Made by a program: the position numbers and the translations under genes. A stretch of 64,000 nucleotides of DNA. Source: Oscillospiraceae bacterium (lineage in GTDB: Bacteria; Bacillota; Clostridia; Oscillospirales; Acutalibacteraceae). This document shows positions 27,143-35,375 of the stretch, one piece after another. Location of the stretch: the NCBI GenBank assembly GCA_015065925.1, contig SVPL01000002.1:1-64000 (forward strand). The letters run 5' to 3'. The notes beneath the pieces were generated by a model, which did no database searches, was not told the origin of the DNA, and saw nothing but the letters and a program-made list of their open reading frames with translations. The stretch's first letter is position 1. The number at the start of each line of letters is the position of its first letter.

Positions 27143-28174
27143 TTAAATTAAGGATTGTTGACCGATTTTTTTAATATTCAAATGTTGATAAGCGGCATCA
27201 GTTACCACGCGGCCGCGATTTGTGCGCATTAAAAAACCAATTTGCATAAGATAGGGTTCATAAACATCCTCAATGGTAATGCTTTCCTCACCAACGGCAG
27301 CAGCTAAGGTATCAAGACCTACAGGACCGCCACCATAATTATTAATTATGGTTTTAAGCATAATTCTATCAAATTCATCAAGACCTAAATGGTCAACCTC
27401 AAAGCGTTCTAAAGCTTTCATAGCCACATTTTCGGTAATAACACCATCATACTCGATTTGAGCAATATCACGCACTCGTTTTAAAAGTCTGTTTGCAATT
27501 CTGGGAGTTCCTCTAGAGCGTGAGGCTATTTCTAAAGCGCCATCTTGTTCAATTTCTATACCCAAAATACCCGCAGAACGGGTAACGATTTTTGCCAATT
27601 CTTCGGGAGTATAAAGTTCAAGACGCAAAAGAACACCAAACCTGTCCCTAAGAGGAGCCGTAAGCTGTCCTGAGCGAGTTGTTGCACCTACCAAAGTGAA
27701 ATGCGGAAGATTAAGTCTTATTGATTGTGCGGCAGGACCTTTACCAATTATAATATCTAATGAAAAATCCTCCATTGCTGGATAAAGGATTTCCTCTACT
27801 GCGCGAGGTAAACGGTGGATTTCATCGATAAACAAAACATCACCCTCAGAAAGAGATGACAAAATAGCGGCTAAATCACCTGCTTTTTCAATTGCGGGAC
27901 CTGAGGTAACGCGCAAATTCACACCAAGCTCATTAGCTATTATGCCCGAAAGTGTTGTTTTACCAAGACCGGGAGGACCATATAAAAGAACATGGTCCAA
28001 AGCCTCGTGACGCATCGAAGCCGCTTTTATATATATAGAAAGATTATCCTTAACCTTTTCTTGACCTATATATTCACTAAGATGTTTAGGACGAAGGGAA
28101 AGTTCAACCTCTTCATCTTGATAATTATATTCAGGAGCTACTATTCGATTTTCAAAATCCATTTCATCCATCAT
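27143..28174 (-). CDS. ruvB: Holliday junction branch migration ATPase RuvB
   Basis: The 343-residue AAA+ helicase has [11 protein letters not shown], Walker [16 protein letters not shown] (about 64), Walker [11 protein letters not shown], and sensor [20 protein letters not shown] cut between modules as usual. The C-terminal winged helix has [13 protein letters not shown]. RuvB hexamers drive branch migration with RuvA. It follows ruvA by 12 bp. The first ATG (28174, preceded by GGAGG) is used; a second ATG directly follows it. Confidence 0.97.
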   Translation of the reverse strand: MMDEMDFENRIVAPEYNYQDEEVELSLRPKHLSEYIGQEKVKDNLSIYIKAASMRHEALDHVLLYGPPGLGKTTLSGIIANELGVNLRVTSGPAIEKAGDLAAILSSLSEGDVLFIDEIHRLPRAVEEILYPAMEDFSLDIIIGKGPAAQSIRLNLPHFTLVGATTRSGQLTAPLRDRFGVLLRLELYTPEELAKIVTRSAGILGIEIEQDGALEIASRSRGTPRIANRLLKRVRDIAQIEYDGVITENVAMKALERFEVDHLGLDEFDRIMLKTIINNYGGGPVGLDTLAAAVGEESITIEDVYEPYLMQIGFLMRTNRGRVVTDAAYQHLNIKKIGQQSLI

Positions 28175-28186
28175 TTAGTCCTCCTT

Positions 28187-28801
28187 TTAGTATTTACCTG
28201 AAGATAGTTTTGAAAGAGCTTGTTTAATAATATCCTCAGTAGAAAGTGTTGGATCAATATTTTGTACAGCCCGATTAGCTTCTACCTGTAAAAATCCCAA
28301 AGAAACAAGCGCTGCAACAGCACTGCGAAGATTATTTTGTGGCAATTCGGTTGTTGATGTGACTGCAAACGCTGAAGAAACATTTATTTCTTTAGGTAAG
28401 GTGCCGATTTTATCCTTAAGCTCCAAAACAATACGCTGCGCAAGCTTTGGGCCAACACCGCTAGCTGTAGTTAATGCTTTATAATCGCCGGCAGCAATGT
28501 ATGTGTAAAGATAGTCAGGCGTAAACTCTGAAAGAATTGCAATACCGACTTTTGGGCCAACGCCATTCACCGAAGTAATTAGTTTGAAGGCTTTCATTTC
28601 ATCTTTACTTATAAAACCAAATAAATCTACTGCATCCTCACGAATTGCAAGATATGTGTAGAGAAAAACATTTTCACCGATTTTCGGAAGCGCGGCAGAT
28701 GTTTTGAGAGAAACCGAGCATTTATATCCCACACCACTACATTCAATAACTGCGGTGTTTGGCTCGTTTTCAAGAAGTTTACCATTTAAAGAATATATCA
28801 T
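28187..28801 (-). CDS. ruvA: Holliday junction DNA-binding subunit RuvA
   Basis: The 204-residue protein has the N-terminal OB-fold (MIYSLNGKLLE, YLAIREDAVDLFGF) and two helix-hairpin-helix motifs (SVNGVGPKVGIAILSE and ASGVGPKLAQRIVLELKDK, about 74-125). A flexible linker and C-terminal domain III bind RuvB. Its ATG overlaps the ruvC stop codon (ATGA), which indicates coupled translation. The order ruvC-ruvA-ruvB matches other Clostridia. Confidence 0.96.
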   Translation of the reverse strand: MIYSLNGKLLENEPNTAVIECSGVGYKCSVSLKTSAALPKIGENVFLYTYLAIREDAVDLFGFISKDEMKAFKLITSVNGVGPKVGIAILSEFTPDYLYTYIAAGDYKALTTASGVGPKLAQRIVLELKDKIGTLPKEINVSSAFAVTSTTELPQNNLRSAVAALVSLGFLQVEANRAVQNIDPTLSTEDIIKQALSKLSSGKY

Positions 28802-29304
28802 ATGGAGCCTCCTATCGTTTGTTTAAAAATCAAAGAAGATGAACTGTGACAGTGGCAAATAGCCATCGCCAAGGCATCGGCTGTATCGTCCGGTTTTGGG
28901 CATTTTTCAAGACCTAGAAGTCTGCGGGTAAGCTCCATAACTTGCGTTTTTGGTGCCTTGCCATATCCAGTAACCGATTGTTTAACCTGAAGCGGTGTGT
29001 ATTCAAAAATGGGAATATGCATTTTTTCAGCAGCTAAAAGAATTACTCCCCTAGCCTGCGCAACATCAATTGCGGTTGTTGTATTAGTATTAAAGAAAAG
29101 TTTTTCAATAGCAATTGCTTCGGGTTTATAGGTTTCTATAATTTGAAGTATATCACTAAATATTTTTTCTAATCTTGAAGAAAACCTAACACCCGCTTTG
29201 GTTGTAACGGCGCCAAATTTAATTGGAGTAAATTTATTATTTTTATACTCAACTATTCCATAACCCACTATTGCATAACCGGGGTCAATACCTAAAACAA
29301 TCAT
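28798..29304 (-). CDS. ruvC: Holliday junction resolvase RuvC
   Basis: The RNase H-fold nuclease (168 residues from ATG 29304) carries the four catalytic acids: Asp in LGIDPGYAIVGYG, Glu in AIEKLFFNTNTTT, and Asp residues in CPKPDDTADALAMA. It cleaves four-way junctions moved by RuvAB. I chose the ATG at 29304, preceded by GGGTGA. A TTG four codons upstream is possible but would lack a ribosome binding site. It is the first gene of a twelve-gene minus-strand operon that ends with the ClpE-like gene. Confidence 0.94.
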   Translation of the reverse strand: MIVLGIDPGYAIVGYGIVEYKNNKFTPIKFGAVTTKAGVRFSSRLEKIFSDILQIIETYKPEAIAIEKLFFNTNTTTAIDVAQARGVILLAAEKMHIPIFEYTPLQVKQSVTGYGKAPKTQVMELTRRLLGLEKCPKPDDTADALAMAICHCHSSSSLIFKQTIGGSI

Positions 29305-29356
29305 TTTTTCACCCAAATAAATTAATATTAATTTGAACCCAATATATCAATGATAT

Positions 29357-29385
29357 ATTATAACACAAATATTAAATTACGGCAA
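29357..29385 (-). promoter_or_regulatory. SigA promoter of the ruvCAB-glmM-ecf operon
   Basis: On the minus strand TTGCCG (29380-29385) and a perfect TATAAT (29357-29362) are separated by 17 bp, about 50 bp before ruvC. No LexA-type palindrome is visible around it. Confidence 0.75.
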
Positions 29386-29466
29386 TATTAATTTTTATAA
29401 ATTTATAAATTATTAAATCTTTTTATTTTAAAAAAGTTACAGTTTTATAACCTTTACTAAAAATAT

Positions 29467-29495
29467 TTGACGAATTAAGGATTTTATGGTATAAT
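29467..29495 (+). promoter_or_regulatory. SigA promoter of the microprotein gene
   Basis: TTGACG (29467-29472), 17 bp, TATAAT (29490-29495). This near-consensus promoter lies 55 bp before the chosen start codon and points away from the ruv promoter. Confidence 0.8.
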
Positions 29496-29549
29496 AATAA
29501 AAAATTAATCAAATATTAATGATTTGTTATGTTTAGGAGTAGATATTTT

Positions 29550-29774
29550 ATGTTTATGATATCAAATCCCCCTACCGGTGATGCCGGACTAAATCCAATA
29601 GTTTTGGTTTTATTTATTGTATGCGCAATAATAATCGTTGGTTGTTTGGTTTGGGCTTTTTTCCTTAACAGAAAAAATTCTAATGTTGAAACAACAGTAA
29701 TTACGGTTACCGATGAAGACCTAACCGAAATTGAACCAAACATTGTAGAAGAAATCGATAACCCCGAAGAATAG
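29550..29774 (+). CDS. Small membrane protein with NPPTGD sorting-signal-like motif
   Basis: The 74-residue product starts MFMISNPPTGDAGLNP, has one long hydrophobic segment (about 16-38) and then NRKN, followed by an acidic tail of about 30 residues. NPPTGD followed by a hydrophobic stretch and basic residues resembles a sortase sorting signal, but here it lies at the N-terminus with nothing before it, so it is probably not a sortase substrate. The start at ATG 29550 is set by AGGAG 10 bp upstream; an earlier ATG at 29529 precedes that site. The gene has its own strong promoter and terminator, which argues that it is real. I know no function for it. Confidence 0.75.
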   Translation: MFMISNPPTGDAGLNPIVLVLFIVCAIIIVGCLVWAFFLNRKNSNVETTVITVTDEDLTEIEPNIVEEIDNPEE

Positions 29775-29809
29775 CAAAACGCCTTGAGCTAAATGCTCAA
29801 GGCGTTTTG
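29775..29809. terminator. Bidirectional terminator, microprotein gene and kdgK
   Basis: CAAAACGCCTTGAGC (29775-29789) pairs perfectly with GCTCAAGGCGTTTTG (29795-29809) around a 5-nt loop. The stem begins at the last bases of the microprotein gene's stop and its A/T ends act as tails in both directions. Confidence 0.88.
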
Positions 29810-29827
29810 AATTAGCATAAAAGAAAC

Positions 29828-30850
29828 TTATCTTTGTACTCGTCCACTTCCGTCGCCACCTGCAAGTTTTTCAACTTCAGAAACAGAAACTCTGTTAAAA
29901 TCACCTTCAACAGTATGTTTAAGAGCAGATGCGGCAACAGCAAATTCAATCGCTTGTTGGGTATCCTTACCATTAAGCAAAGCATAGATAAGTCCTGCAC
30001 CAAAGCTATCGCCACCGCCTACACGGTCAACTATATGAAGATGATATTCTTTTGAGAAGCAGTAATTATCACCATCAAAAAGCATACCTGCCCAATCGTT
30101 ATCATTAGCAGAAATAGAGGTACGGAGAGTAATAGCAACCTTTTCAAATCCAAAGGTATCCATAAGCTGTTTAGCAACAGATTTATAGCCTTCTTTGTTA
30201 AGCTTACCGCCATATATATCGGTATTTTCAGCTTCAATACCAAATACATCTTTAGCATCTTCTTCGTTAGCGATACAAACATCCACATATTTGCAAAGCT
30301 CACTCATAGCTGCTCTTGCTTCATCACGAGTCCAAAGCTTGCCACGATAGTTGAGGTCGCATGAAATTTTAACACCTTTATTTTTAGCTGCTATACAAGC
30401 CTCTTTACAAATTTCAACAAGATTACCACCCAAAGCAGGGGTAATACCGGTAAAGTGGAACCAATCGGCACCATCAAAGATTTTATTCCAATCAAAATCT
30501 TCGCTTTTGGCTTGTTGGATAGCAGAATAAGCTCTATCATAAATACAAACACTACCACGCTGTGAAGCGCCTTTTTCAAGGAAATAGATACCTACTCTAT
30601 CACCGCCTCGGGTAATATCTTTAGTATCAACGCCAAAATAACGAAGTGAATCAACAGCGGCTTGACCGATTGCGTGCTTAGGAAGCTTAGTTACAAAAGA
30701 AGCATCCATACCATAATTAGCAAGAGAAACCGCTACATTTGCTTCACCGCCACCAAATGTAGCCTGCATTTGATCGTTTTGGAAAAATCTGTAATAACCG
30801 TTAGGCGCAAGACGAAGCATTATTTCACCAAAAGTAACAATTTTACCCAT
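29828..30850 (-). CDS. kdgK: 2-keto-3-deoxygluconate kinase (PfkB family)
   Basis: The 340-residue sugar kinase starts with IVTFGEIMLRLAP and has the sugar-binding GGGEANVAVSLANYGM (about 33-48). YDRAYSAI is near residue 105 and the PfkB signature VGGGDSFGAGLIYALL with catalytic Asp lies near residue 280. It phosphorylates 2-keto-3-deoxygluconate to KDPG, which the adjacent aldolase splits. Its ATG overlaps the eda stop codon (TAATG), so the pair is translated together. The KDG kinase call rests on the combination of sequence type and the neighbouring aldolase. Confidence 0.9.
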   Translation of the reverse strand: MGKIVTFGEIMLRLAPNGYYRFFQNDQMQATFGGGEANVAVSLANYGMDASFVTKLPKHAIGQAAVDSLRYFGVDTKDITRGGDRVGIYFLEKGASQRGSVCIYDRAYSAIQQAKSEDFDWNKIFDGADWFHFTGITPALGGNLVEICKEACIAAKNKGVKISCDLNYRGKLWTRDEARAAMSELCKYVDVCIANEEDAKDVFGIEAENTDIYGGKLNKEGYKSVAKQLMDTFGFEKVAITLRTSISANDNDWAGMLFDGDNYCFSKEYHLHIVDRVGGGDSFGAGLIYALLNGKDTQQAIEFAVAASALKHTVEGDFNRVSVSEVEKLAGGDGSGRVQR

Positions 30851-31491
30851 TATCCACGAACCTCCTTAACAACTTTAACCGACTCCTTACAAAGCTCTGT
30901 GATTTCATCCCATTTTTGATTATCAATTAAATCGGCAGTAACCATATATGAACCGCCGCAAGCACAAATTATAGGACAAGCTAGATATTCACCCAAATTT
31001 TTAAGAGAGATACCACCTGTAGGCATTACCTTAAACATTGGGAAGGGCGCCGCCATAGCCTTGATTTTTGAAAGACCGCCCGACTGCTCTGCAGGGAAGA
31101 ATTTTAAAACCTTAAGTCCCAGTCTGTATGCTGCGTGATAGTCGGTGGGAGTTGTACAACCCGGGAATATTGCAATTCCCTTTTGCTGACAGTATTTAAC
31201 AAGTTCTATGTCAAGACCGGGTGAAACAATAAATTTAGCGCCTGCCTCTATAGCCTCATCAACCTGAGCTTCACACATTACAGTACCTGCGCCAACTAAC
31301 ATATCAGGCTCAGCCTCAGACATAAGCTTAATAGCTTTTGCAGCACCTGCGGCACGGAATGTAACCTCAGCCACGGGAACACCGCCGTCACAAAGAGCTT
31401 TTGCAAGACCTGCAGCATCTTTTTCGGGGTTGTTGAGCTTTATAACAGGAACAACACCAACACTTGAAATTTTTTCGAAAATAGAATCCAT
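30850..31491 (-). CDS. eda: KDPG/KHG aldolase
   Basis: The 213-residue class I aldolase has Glu in AEVTFRAAGA (about 42), VGAGTVMCEAQ, FIVSPGLD, PGCTTPTDYHAA and the Schiff-base Lys in LKFFPAEQSGG (about 132). It ends with PTGGISLKNLGEYL. It cleaves 2-keto-3-deoxy-6-phosphogluconate to pyruvate and glyceraldehyde-3-P, the last step of the Entner-Doudoroff and hexuronate routes. It is the first gene of eda-kdgK and diverges from an AraC regulator. Dehydratases that make KDG are not in this window. Confidence 0.94.
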   Translation of the reverse strand: MDSIFEKISSVGVVPVIKLNNPEKDAAGLAKALCDGGVPVAEVTFRAAGAAKAIKLMSEAEPDMLVGAGTVMCEAQVDEAIEAGAKFIVSPGLDIELVKYCQQKGIAIFPGCTTPTDYHAAYRLGLKVLKFFPAEQSGGLSKIKAMAAPFPMFKVMPTGGISLKNLGEYLACPIICACGGSYMVTADLIDNQKWDEITELCKESVKVVKEVRG

Positions 31492-31511
31492 TTTTTAACC
31501 TCCATTTATTA

Positions 31512-31540
31512 TTGACAGAATAAACTACAAGGAGTATAAT
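31512..31540 (+). promoter_or_regulatory. Perfect consensus promoter of the first AraC gene
   Basis: TTGACA (31512-31517), exactly 17 bp, TATAAT (31535-31540). The transcript leader then crosses the direct repeat at 31579-31610. Confidence 0.82.
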
Positions 31541-31561
31541 CTAAATGTATTTTAACATACT
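31533..31561 (-). promoter_or_regulatory. Weak -35 promoter of eda-kdgK
   Basis: On the minus strand TATACT (31533-31538) has a poor -35 (AGTATG, 31556-31561) at 17 bp. This is the pattern of an activator-dependent promoter. Its -10 overlaps the -10 of the opposing AraC promoter. Confidence 0.5.
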
Positions 31562-31578
31562 ATCCCCTGTTTTTCGCT

Positions 31579-31610
31579 AATTATATTACCTAATTTGCAA
31601 ACTATATTAC
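31579..31610. promoter_or_regulatory. 21-bp-period direct repeat, candidate AraC-type operator
   Basis: AATTATATTAC (31579-31589) and AACTATATTAC (31600-31610) repeat with a period of exactly 21 bp. AraC-family monomers often bind tandem sites two helical turns apart. The repeat lies just upstream of the weak eda -35 and inside the leader of the AraC gene. Confidence 0.5.
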
Positions 31611-31623
31611 GAAGGTGATTTTT

Positions 31624-32532
31624 ATGAACGATTTTTTTGCCAATGGCGCAAAAGCTTCTAAATCAATTGGCAGTATTCAAGATTTAAGCGGAAATATGCT
31701 TCTTAAAATGTGGAACGCAGAGGTTCCGGCAGGTAAACTGTTGTTTCAACATCATAGTCATACCTGCTTCGAAATAACGGTAGTTGATTTTGGAAGTGGA
31801 GTTTACACCACAAATAATAAAAGCTATAATATGTCACCAGGTGATATTTTTGTTTTTTCAAGCAATGAATACCATTGTATTACCGAGGTTGGTGATAAAG
31901 GCTTAAAATTAACCAATATGCACTTTGAACCACGATATTTATGGGGTAATTATACAGATAGCTTCAGTGAAGCAAATATAAATTTCTGTTTTGGTCATAG
32001 TGATGCTTTTGAAAACAAAATTCCGTCGAAAAAGGCAAATATAATATATAGTTATGTTGAAGAAATAAAAAAAGAGCTTAATAGTAAAGAAAGTGAATAT
32101 CAACTTCAGGTAAAATCCTTGCTAAATCTATTACTGATAAATCTTGTAAGAAATTTCAACTATTCTGATCAAGAAATATCGGTAAACTCTCTGCAATTTA
32201 AAAGCTTACAACATATTTTAAACTATATTGATGAACATTTTACTGAAAAGTTATACCTTGACGAGCTTGCCGAAAAAGCAGGGATGAGCCCAAATTACTT
32301 TTCATCTTTTTTTAAAAAAATCAGCGGTATTTCACTTTGGGATTATATAAGCAACAAAAGAATAAATATGGCAGTACAGCTTTTACGCGAAAACGGATTG
32401 GGTAAAAATATTTTAGAAATTGCCACCCTTTGCGGATTTAACAATACTACACACTTCAATAAAATGTTCAAACGCATTACAGGAATGACTCCGACCGAAT
32501 ACAAAAAAAATACATATTTGATGATACATTAA
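31624..32532 (+). CDS. AraC-family regulator with cupin sensor domain (next to eda-kdgK)
   Basis: The 302-residue protein has an N-terminal cupin-like domain (about 1-150; HHSHTCFEITVVDFGSG) that would bind an effector, and a C-terminal double helix-turn-helix (about 198-300). The latter shows YLDELAEKAGMSPNYFSSFFKK and ILEIATLCGFNNTTHFNKMFK split over two helices pairs. It diverges from eda-kdgK, so control of that operon by KDG or a uronate is the natural guess. The start is ATG 31624, with AAGGTGA 7 bp upstream. A bidirectional terminator follows. Confidence 0.9.
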   Translation: MNDFFANGAKASKSIGSIQDLSGNMLLKMWNAEVPAGKLLFQHHSHTCFEITVVDFGSGVYTTNNKSYNMSPGDIFVFSSNEYHCITEVGDKGLKLTNMHFEPRYLWGNYTDSFSEANINFCFGHSDAFENKIPSKKANIIYSYVEEIKKELNSKESEYQLQVKSLLNLLLINLVRNFNYSDQEISVNSLQFKSLQHILNYIDEHFTEKLYLDELAEKAGMSPNYFSSFFKKISGISLWDYISNKRINMAVQLLRENGLGKNILEIATLCGFNNTTHFNKMFKRITGMTPTEYKKNTYLMIH

Positions 32533-32536
32533 AAGC

Positions 32537-32569
32537 TAAAAGCCCTGTGGATAGTCACAGAGCTTTTAA
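32537..32569. terminator. Bidirectional terminator after the AraC gene
   Basis: AAAAGC-C-CTGTG (32538-32549) pairs with CACAG-A-GCTTTT (32556-32567) with one mismatch and a 6-nt loop. The U-tail is short. Confidence 0.6.
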
Positions 32570-32608
32570 TTATAAAGATTTATTATTAGACTCATTAGAA
32601 TAGTCAAC

Positions 32609-33739
32609 TTATTTTTCTAATTCTTCATAAACCAAACTTCTTATTGCTTTATGAACATTAGAATAAGCATATGAACAGCCTAACACATGTTGTGCATAGA
32701 AAATCGACAAATGATTTTCGGTATCGATTAAACAGTACGAACCTGCGGCGCCATCCCAACCAAATTCGCCAAAGGGCGCAGTTGTATGCTCAATATCTTT
32801 ATCCATTAAGGTTCTTACGCCCATACCGTAACCGTAACCTTTGTTATGAGTAGCACTTCTGAATGTTTTTAAGGCAGCTTCGTTTAATTGGTTTGTTTTC
32901 ATAAGCTCAACCGTTTCGGGCTTTAAAATTCTATAGCCACTCTTACTTTCTCCACAAGCTAATGCGTCAACAAATTTGGTATAGTCAGCAAGTGTGGAAA
33001 TAAGACCGGCACCACCACTTTCGTAATTTTCAGAAAGGGTATACACACAAGTAGCCGCCTGAGGAATTGCGGTGAAGGTTGCGGGATCAACACGATACTG
33101 TTGTTTCATTCTTGATAGTACATCATCAGTAGCAACAAATGTTGTATCTTTCATACCTAAAGGCGCAAAAATAACCTCATTTAAATATTCAGAAAACTTT
33201 TTACCCGACGCAACCTCAACAACTGCGGCTAGAATATCGTGACAAAGACTATAGTGGAAATTATCACCCGGCTCAAATTCTAAAGGCATTTGAGCAATTG
33301 CAGAAACGATTTCGCGTGTAGAGGCTTGTCGGTTGCTTTCTCTGATAACCTTTTGAATACTCTCATAACCAAAAAAGTATGTAAATCCACCCTGCATAGA
33401 AAACAAATGACGAACAGTTAGTGTTTTTTTAGCGGGGACTTTTCCATTATCGCCGTTTCTTACATAAAGCTCGGCAAATTCGGGTAAATATTTTGAAACT
33501 GGTTCGTTAAGTAATATTTTGCCTTCTTCAACCAAACGCAAAGCTGCAGTACAGGTTATAACCTTAGTAGCCGAAAAAAGAAAATATGTATCTTTATTTG
33601 CCTCATTTAAATCATAATTAGGTTTTGTAAAAGCGTTTTTGTAAATGCACTCGTGGTCCTTAAAAACTGCAATTTCGCAATCAGGAATTAAATTGTGGTC
33701 TAAATTTTTTAAATAATTAGTAAGCTTTGAAAAATCCAT
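32609..33739 (-). CDS. Beta-lactamase-fold serine hydrolase (class C / esterase type)
   Basis: The 376-residue protein has the SxxK motif FSATKVITC (Ser near 53) and a YSLC segment near residue 160 at the Tyr-x-Asn position. It also has FGEFGWDGAAGS (about 320), the HTG/KTG-equivalent region of the beta-lactamase/transpeptidase superfamily. There is no signal peptide, so it probably acts inside the cell as an esterase, peptidase or amidase rather than as an antibiotic-resistance enzyme. AGGAGAG precedes the ATG. It follows the PfoR-like permease by 11 bp, suggesting it processes an imported compound (inference). Confidence 0.85.
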   Translation of the reverse strand: MDFSKLTNYLKNLDHNLIPDCEIAVFKDHECIYKNAFTKPNYDLNEANKDTYFLFSATKVITCTAALRLVEEGKILLNEPVSKYLPEFAELYVRNGDNGKVPAKKTLTVRHLFSMQGGFTYFFGYESIQKVIRESNRQASTREIVSAIAQMPLEFEPGDNFHYSLCHDILAAVVEVASGKKFSEYLNEVIFAPLGMKDTTFVATDDVLSRMKQQYRVDPATFTAIPQAATCVYTLSENYESGGAGLISTLADYTKFVDALACGESKSGYRILKPETVELMKTNQLNEAALKTFRSATHNKGYGYGMGVRTLMDKDIEHTTAPFGEFGWDGAAGSYCLIDTENHLSIFYAQHVLGCSYAYSNVHKAIRSLVYEELEK

Positions 33740-33750
33740 ATTAAACTCTC

Positions 33751-34830
33751 CTATAAAACAAGCTTCATATCACCGTCTTTTATCCACTTTAGTTTACGCA
33801 TTGTTTCGGTAAAGAAAAATGCCATTAAAGCGGGTAAAATAAAATGCATAACAACTATTTCTAACAAAACAATCCAAGCAGATACCCCTTCGGCTGTCAT
33901 AGTTTGGAATGTTGTAATTTGACCTACAAATCCACAAGTACCCATACCTGAACCGGTTGCATTATTAGTCATTTTTAAAAGACAGGTAGAAACAGGTCCT
34001 AAAATCGCACTTGTAAGAATGGCGGGCAACCAAATAATTGGCTTTTTAACAATATTTGGCACCTGAAGCATACTTGTTCCAATACCTTGGGCAAATACAC
34101 CGCCAAGTTTATTTTCACGATAGCTTGCAAAAGCGAAGCCAATCATATTAGCACAACAACCTATAGTAGCGGCTCCGGCGGCAACTCCGTTAAGACCAAG
34201 AATTACGCCAATAGCGGCAGAACTGATTGGAAGTGTAAGCACCATACCCATAATTACCGAAACAACTATGCCCATAATAAAGGGCTGCTGAACTGTACCC
34301 CAGTTAATTAAATTACCGAGCTCAGTCATAACTGCGGAAATTGGAGGCCCAACCAGAATACCAACAATAGCTCCCGAAGCAATAGTTACAATAGGTGTTA
34401 AAATAATGTCTATTTTTGTTTTTCCTGCAACAAGATGCCCAACCTCAATGGCAACATAAGCGGCTAAAAAAGCGCCTAAAGGCTCACCGGGGCCGGAATA
34501 TGTAACAGCTCCATTTAAAAACACAGTACCTGCTATAATTTTGGTTGCAAAAGCACCAATCATACCTGCCGTCATAGCAGAAATTGCGACTGCAGGAGGT
34601 TCTTTGAATTTAGTTGCAACACCGGCACCAATTCCCGCACCTGTTAAGGATGAAGCAACTTTTCCTACAACTGTAATATAATATCCAACTGTTGAGTTTA
34701 AATAGGAGCTTACAAGTCCACCAATTTGAGTTAAAATTGTGCCGATAATAAGTGTAGAAAAAAGACCAAGCGCCATACCGCTAAGACCATCAATAAAAAA
34801 ACGATTTAGCCATTTTTTAATAGCGCCCAT
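33751..34830 (-). CDS. PfoR-like PTS EIIC-type membrane protein
   Basis: The 359-residue, very hydrophobic protein has about nine membrane helices, rich in Gly and Ala, with GAGIGAGVATKFKEPPAV near residue 65 and LPISSAAIGVILGL near 200. It matches the PfoR / PTS_EIIC_2 family, named for a Clostridium perfringens toxin-regulation locus. It has no linked IIA or IIB domain, so transport may be independent of the PTS. I place the start at ATG 34830 because AAGGTGA lies 5 bp upstream. A perfect SigA promoter precedes it and a serine hydrolase gene is cotranscribed. Confidence 0.85.
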   Translation of the reverse strand: MGAIKKWLNRFFIDGLSGMALGLFSTLIIGTILTQIGGLVSSYLNSTVGYYITVVGKVASSLTGAGIGAGVATKFKEPPAVAISAMTAGMIGAFATKIIAGTVFLNGAVTYSGPGEPLGAFLAAYVAIEVGHLVAGKTKIDIILTPIVTIASGAIVGILVGPPISAVMTELGNLINWGTVQQPFIMGIVVSVIMGMVLTLPISSAAIGVILGLNGVAAGAATIGCCANMIGFAFASYRENKLGGVFAQGIGTSMLQVPNIVKKPIIWLPAILTSAILGPVSTCLLKMTNNATGSGMGTCGFVGQITTFQTMTAEGVSAWIVLLEIVVMHFILPALMAFFFTETMRKLKWIKDGDMKLVL

Positions 34831-34866
34831 AATTATCACCTTCAAAATTCAACTTAATTTTTCTTA

Positions 34867-34895
34867 ATTATAATTAACTCTCCAAAATCTGTCAA
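34867..34895 (-). promoter_or_regulatory. Perfect consensus promoter of the PfoR-like operon
   Basis: On the minus strand TTGACA (34890-34895), 17 bp, TATAAT (34867-34872). Transcription would begin about 30 bp before the start codon. Confidence 0.82.
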
Positions 34896-34961
34896 TAGTA
34901 ATAACATAAATATTATTTAACAAAATAAAAATACTTTTGTAGATAATAATAAAGCGTCACC

Positions 34962-35375
34962 CTATTTTATAGACCTTAAATAATCTTCCAAAATCATAGT
35001 TGCAGCCACGGCATCGACAATAGCCTTTCGCTTTTTGCCACGAGTATTAGTGGCATTAAGGGCGTGATGAGCCGAAACGGTTGTGCATCGTTCGTCCCAC
35101 ATAACAACTTCCCCGTTTTTGAAGCCTGAACGAATTTTTTCAGCCAATTCCGTACACTCTTGCGCTTTGAAGCCAAAGGAACCATCCATATTTTTTGGTA
35201 ATCCAACAACAATTTTTTCTGCTCCTGCATTTTGGGCTTCTAAAAGTATTTTCTCAATAAGCTTATCTTTATTCCATTCATTGATTACAGTTCTTGGAAA
35301 GGCAAATCCCTCACCTATATCCGAAACAGCAATACCGGTTCGGGCATCACCTAAATCAACAGACATAATAATCAT
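34962..35375 (-). CDS. ruvX: RuvX/YqgF Holliday junction resolvase-like nuclease
   Basis: The 137-residue RNase H-fold protein shows MSVDLGDARTGIAVSD at the N-terminus, IVVGLPKNMDGSFG (about 60), WDERCTTVSA (about 95) and VDAVAATMILEDYL at the end. These supply the catalytic acids of YqgF proteins, which act in 16S rRNA maturation or junction cleavage. Its ATG overlaps the stop codon of the upstream phosphatase gene (TAATG). Length is normal. Confidence 0.93.
   Translation of the reverse strand: MIIMSVDLGDARTGIAVSDIGEGFAFPRTVINEWNKDKLIEKILLEAQNAGAEKIVVGLPKNMDGSFGFKAQECTELAEKIRSGFKNGEVVMWDERCTTVSAHHALNATNTRGKKRKAIVDAVAATMILEDYLRSIK

Noticed and set aside
29305..29400. LexA control of ruvCAB
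   Set aside because: The promoter is clear, but no GAAC-N4-GTTC palindrome is present near it.
32609..33739. Antibiotic-resistance beta-lactamase
   Set aside because: No signal peptide and linkage to a permease. The fold is shared with many esterases and peptidases.
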